Shown here: positions 13,877 to 16,542 of the stretch, one piece after another | How positions within the stretch are numbered: position 1 is the first letter of the stretch | Layout of the letters: each line of letters begins with the position of its first letter | NCBI RefSeq assembly: GCF_003490595.1 | Contig: NZ_QQGY01000014.1 | Span: forward strand, 1 to 16,542 | Direction of reading: 5' to 3' | Length of the DNA: 16,542 bases | Source: Haemophilus haemolyticus_L | Lineage (GTDB): Bacteria > Pseudomonadota > Gammaproteobacteria > Enterobacterales > Pasteurellaceae | Made by a program: the position numbers and the translations under genes | The notes under the pieces: model-generated | Databases searched by the model: none | The model's input: the letters and a program-made list of their open reading frames with translations, nothing else | Told to the model about the DNA's origin: nothing

Positions 13877-15538
13877 ACGGCATAGGTAGTGAAAAAGGCA
13901 TGGCGATTCGTGCGGTGACAGCGGCATTACAAGCGGCGGCACAAAATGATACCGCAGGCAGTCTTGTTGCACTGGCTTCACCTTATCTCAACAAAACCAT
14001 CCACGAGATGACGGCGGGTGACACGGCAAAAGACAAGGCGACTAACCTTATGGCACATGCCCTTCTTTCCGCGGTGGAGTTTCAAGTGACAGGCAAAGAC
14101 CCATTGACGGGTGCAGTGGCAGGGGTGACAGGAGAAGTGACTGCACAAATCCTTACGCAGGCAATCTATAATAAAACTCCAAATCAACTTACGGCAAATG
14201 AGAAGGAAAACATTAGCACGTTAAGTCAATTGGCGGGCGGATTGGCTGCAGCATTAACGGCGAAAGCAAATGGCACCACAACAGAGCAAGGTGGTAGTTT
14301 CCTTGCGGCAACTTCTGGGGCTGGAACGGCTAAAAGGGCAGTGGAGAATAATTTCTTGAGTGATGCTTCAAGAGCAAGATTAAATGCTTTAAAAGCAAAA
14401 TACCACCGAGGAGAAAATCTGACAACGAAAGAAGAAAAAGAATTTATTGGTTTAATTCAATCAGATCAGCGTAGTGATGGTCTATTGGATAAATTTAGAA
14501 AAGATCCAAATTCCTTAAATAGCAATGAAAGAAAGGAATTTTTAAGCTATGTAGATCGTTATTACATAGAAACCATTACGGGAAAAAGAGCATCTGGTTA
14601 TAAATTGGCGTCATCAACATCACTGGTTAATGCTCAAAATCGTTTTGAATCAGAATATTTAATTAATGATCCTGTACCCAAACGAGATTACGGTCATTTC
14701 CCTTTTGCAGGAACAAATACCCAAAAATCACAGGCGGTGGATTCATTGCCTGAAGAGAGTAAAAACTGGTTAGGTTGGCGTTCAGAAAAACATTCTCGTG
14801 ATGAAGATATGTATTATGCAATCAACGGTAAATATGAAGCGATTGAAAATTATAAAGAGTCGTTCAATGGAAAATTAGCTTATTCTGTTAAGGATGGACT
14901 GGAACTTGGAGCAATGATTTATAGCGGTGGTGTACTTTCAAATGCATTAAGCAAATTGCCAGCAACTGTTAATACATTGAACTTACCAAATAAAGTGGTT
15001 TCTGCAACAGCGAAAGTTGGGGATTTTGCTAAGAATCATCCTCTTCTGACAGAGAAATTTGTTAACTCAGGTACAAGTATGGGATTCACTTACCTTGGAA
15101 ATTCATTAAGTGGGAAAGAGACTTCTATGAGCGATCTGGCATGGAGTGCAGGAACTGGTTTTGCTGCGGGAGGAACAAAATTTGGAACAACATTAGCTAT
15201 TAACACTGTTAGCTCGGGCATACAGGCTAATTATGAGGGAAATGATCCTCTTTATAAGATGGGGGCAACTGCTGGGGCAACAATTTTAGGAGGAGGAGCT
15301 GGAAAATTGTTAGAAAAAGCAGGATATAGAGTATTAACTGGTAATGTTAGTAGGAATAAAGATTATTATGCTCCAGAAAATAGAAATCAAAAATTTTATG
15401 ATCTTTTGAATGAGGAGTATAAATCTGTTCCTGCTCGATTAGGAACTATTGGCGATTCAGCAACTAGTGAATATCTTAATCAGAAACTAGAAAAAAATGA
15501 GAGAAAAATAAAGAATTGGGTAAAGGGAGAGCCTAATA

Positions 15539-15769
15539 ATGAATAAAATTCTTCAAATTATTATTTTTTTAATACTAATTTTTTCATGTTGTTTTTTAGT
15601 TTTTTCATTAGGTTTAATAATATTTTCATTTGTTATAAATGGAGGCTCTATTTCTTTAGATGAAATAATGGAAATAATAGTTTTTTGCTTTAAATTGTTT
15701 TCATTTGGCTCTCCTTTGATATTATTATCAATATTTATTTCAAATAAAATTAGGAAATGGCATTGGTAG
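15539..15769 (+). CDS. Small membrane immunity protein candidate (cassette 6)
   Basis: This 76-residue, very hydrophobic protein has helices at about 5-33 and 44-67 and a basic KIRKWHW tail. Its start overlaps the headless toxin stop by 8 nt (ATGAATAA), and AAAGGGAGA lies upstream. It has the same length and topology as the 9604 family, but the R.LYN motif is replaced by FSFVINGGSISL, so it is at most a distant member. It is presumed to be the cognate immunity protein of the alternative tip at 12628; this is inferred from coupling. Confidence 0.77.
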   Translation: MNKILQIIIFLILIFSCCFLVFSLGLIIFSFVINGGSISLDEIMEIIVFCFKLFSFGSPLILLSIFISNKIRKWHW

Positions 15770-15857
15770 GAGTTTGAAAAAGTATGTTCTAAAAATATCA
15801 AGCTCTTAGTTTTCAGATTTTTAGAAGTTTGCGAGTTATTTGAAAGGAATATAATTT

Positions 15858-15866
15858 CCCCCCCCC
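15858..15866 (+). repeat. Poly-C tract, nine bases
   Basis: Nine consecutive C bases lie in the non-coding stretch between the 15539 gene and the third REPIN-like repeat. Such tracts are prone to slippage. No promoter or gene start next to it gives it an obvious role. Otherwise 15770-15889 shows nothing recognisable. Confidence 0.6.
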
Positions 15867-15889
15867 TGATGGCGCAAGCGTCCACCCCC

Positions 15890-16019
15890 AAGATAGCGCG
15901 CGTCTCCTGACGCGTGCTTGTATCTATCTAAAAATAAACAAAATGAAATTGTTAATAAAATCTTAATCAAACGAAATTGATGTTTTGGACACGCGTCAGG
16001 AGACGCGCGCCATCGTGGG
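15890..16019 (+). repeat. REPIN-like inverted-palindrome repeat, copy 3 (best preserved)
   Basis: The arms at 15896-15916 and 15990-16010 are perfect 21-bp inverted repeats built on CGCGTC-TCCT-GACGCG, and each arm can form its own hairpin. They flank a 73-bp AT-rich spacer that matches copies 1 and 2. The element ends in CCATCGTGGG and passes straight into a headless haemagglutinin frame. Confidence 0.85.
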
Positions 16020-16542
16020 GGAACGACATTTGTCTCTAATGATAAAAATATCCTGCAAGCTAATAATGGCGATGTGAAATTGCTGACAGCAGAAACAACG
16101 GATAGAAGCACTCAGATGCGCAAAGGGCATAGTATAGGGGAAGCGGCTATCTCAGATACCGAGCGTTTCTTTGGTTATAATCGCACTCGGATGAATCAGG
16201 ACGGAGAGCAGATTACGCATAAGGGTAGTCTACTTGCAAGTCTCAATAGTACGGTTGATGTGTATGCGGGTAAAGATTACTTGCAAACAGCAAGTGAAGT
16301 TTTAGCCAAGGAGAAGGTTGATATTAATTCACAAAATATCACCATCAATAATGTAATTAATCACCAAGATAACAGCTATAGTGAGAGTGATTTAAAAATA
16401 GGTCAATTTAGTCGAGTAAAATCGCCAATCATCGATTTAATTAACACGATTGAAGGGGCGGTAAAAAATGACAAAGCCTCTGACCGCTTGAAAGCAGCAA
16501 ATGTAATGAGTGTAGCTGCACAGGGTTATAACTTATATAACT
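16017..16542 (+). pseudogene. Headless haemagglutinin-repeat exoprotein fragment (runs off the window)
   Basis: The frame reads GGTTFVSNDKNILQANNGDV and continues open for about 175 codons to the window edge. It has no credible start: upstream it enters the repeat arm and reaches a TGA at about 15979-15981. Features are NGDVKLLTAE, an ISDTERFFGYNRTRM stretch, VDVYAGKDYL, then VDINSQNITINNV and a helical LKAANVMSVAAQGYNLY. The order (haemagglutinin repeats, then a short helical linker) parallels residues ~1300-1550 of the 2144 protein, but the sequence is clearly different. It is probably a truncated TpsA of another subtype, possibly the same as the gene cut by the left edge. The fate of its 3' end is not visible. 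Confidence 0.75.

Larger units (their letters stand above)
12628..14909 (+). repeat. Long duplicated block, copy B (headless)
   Basis: This is the partner of 6839-9081. It begins abruptly 4 bp after the terminator, at the GTG matching the Val codon of VKISIGYG in copy A, and ends at the SVKDGLELG border. It provides about 2.2 kb of homology for recombination with the complete exoprotein gene. Confidence 0.88.
12628..15546 (+). pseudogene. Headless CdiA C-terminal third with an alternative toxin (cassette 6)
   Basis: An open frame of 972 codons begins with GTG, without a ribosome binding site or any signal peptide, right after a terminator. It is therefore probably silent as it stands. Residues 1-761 copy the 2144 protein: haemagglutinin repeats, helical linker, pre-toxin domain, VENN at 572-575 (14341-14352), and a shared module ending in SVKDGLELG at 753-761. 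Residues 762-972 are a different tip with Ala/Gly-rich hydrophobic stretches (DLAWSAGTGFAAGG and GATAGATILGGGAGKL). It then has a polar end with NRNQKFYDLLNEEY and ARLGTIGDSATSEYLNQ. The frame is undamaged, which suggests recent origin or use as a donor. It fits an orphan cdiA-CT that could replace the tip of the complete gene by recombination across the shared block. The toxin class is unknown. Confidence 0.82.

Noticed and set aside
15553..15891. Minus-strand open frame of 112 codons over the last immunity gene
   Set aside because: It overlaps the coupled small membrane gene and runs through the poly-C tract and into the edge of the repeat.
10251..16019. The three repeats as a CRISPR array
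   Set aside because: There are only three imperfect copies of ~130-140 bp, kilobases apart for the last, with internal inverted palindromes and no regular spacers.
15836..16111. Minus-strand open frame of 91 codons across repeat copy 3
   Set aside because: It reads through the inverted palindromes (SGDAR-type codons on both arms), which is typical of a chance frame in a repeat.

Overview
The window is a two-partner-secretion (TPS, type Vb) locus of the CdiA/filamentous-haemagglutinin kind, most likely from a Haemophilus or Aggregatibacter relative in the Pasteurellaceae. Seven exact copies of the Hin-type DNA uptake signal (AAGTGCGGT or its complement ACCGCACTT) support this. One sits in a dyad that looks like a classic Haemophilus uptake-signal terminator at 12565-12623. 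The complete exoprotein starts with an extended signal peptide region typical of gammaproteobacterial TPS proteins. No 16S or housekeeping gene is present to fix the species.

Layout. 1-2073 is the 3' part of a first TpsA/CdiA-like gene with a VENN pre-toxin motif. Its last ~33 codons look like the end of a TpsB outer-membrane transporter. 2144-9604 is a complete 2486-residue CdiA-like exoprotein with ESPR/signal peptide, TPS domain, haemagglutinin repeats, a mid-protein Tyr-rich region, more repeats, pre-toxin/VENN, and a 359-residue C-terminal toxin region. Its stop overlaps a 76-residue two-helix membrane protein, the presumed immunity protein. From 9835 to 12443 there is a run of broken toxin C-termini, most followed by a small membrane protein. 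Four of these small proteins (9604, 9999, 10412, 11016) are clear paralogues; the one at 12225 is different. After the terminator, 12628-15546 is a headless copy of the 3' third of the 2144 gene (collinear over ~2.25 kb, one 39-nt indel). It switches to a different toxin end and is followed by its own small membrane protein (15539-15769). The window ends in a second headless haemagglutinin fragment (16017 to the edge).

Three copies of a ~130-140 bp repeat (10251, 10668, 15890) resemble REPINs: two inverted GC-rich palindromes around an AT-rich spacer. Each copy ends immediately before, or within about 20 bp of, the next cassette. The most economical reading is one expressible CdiA-like effector with cognate immunity, followed by an archive of orphan toxin/immunity cassettes. 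The long duplicated block upstream of the variable tip would let homologous recombination swap toxins, while the retained immunity genes would protect against toxins of relatives or ancestors. All immunity candidates are small inner-membrane proteins, so the toxins probably act at the cytoplasmic membrane; this is inference. No TpsB transporter gene is complete in the window, so the partner must lie elsewhere.
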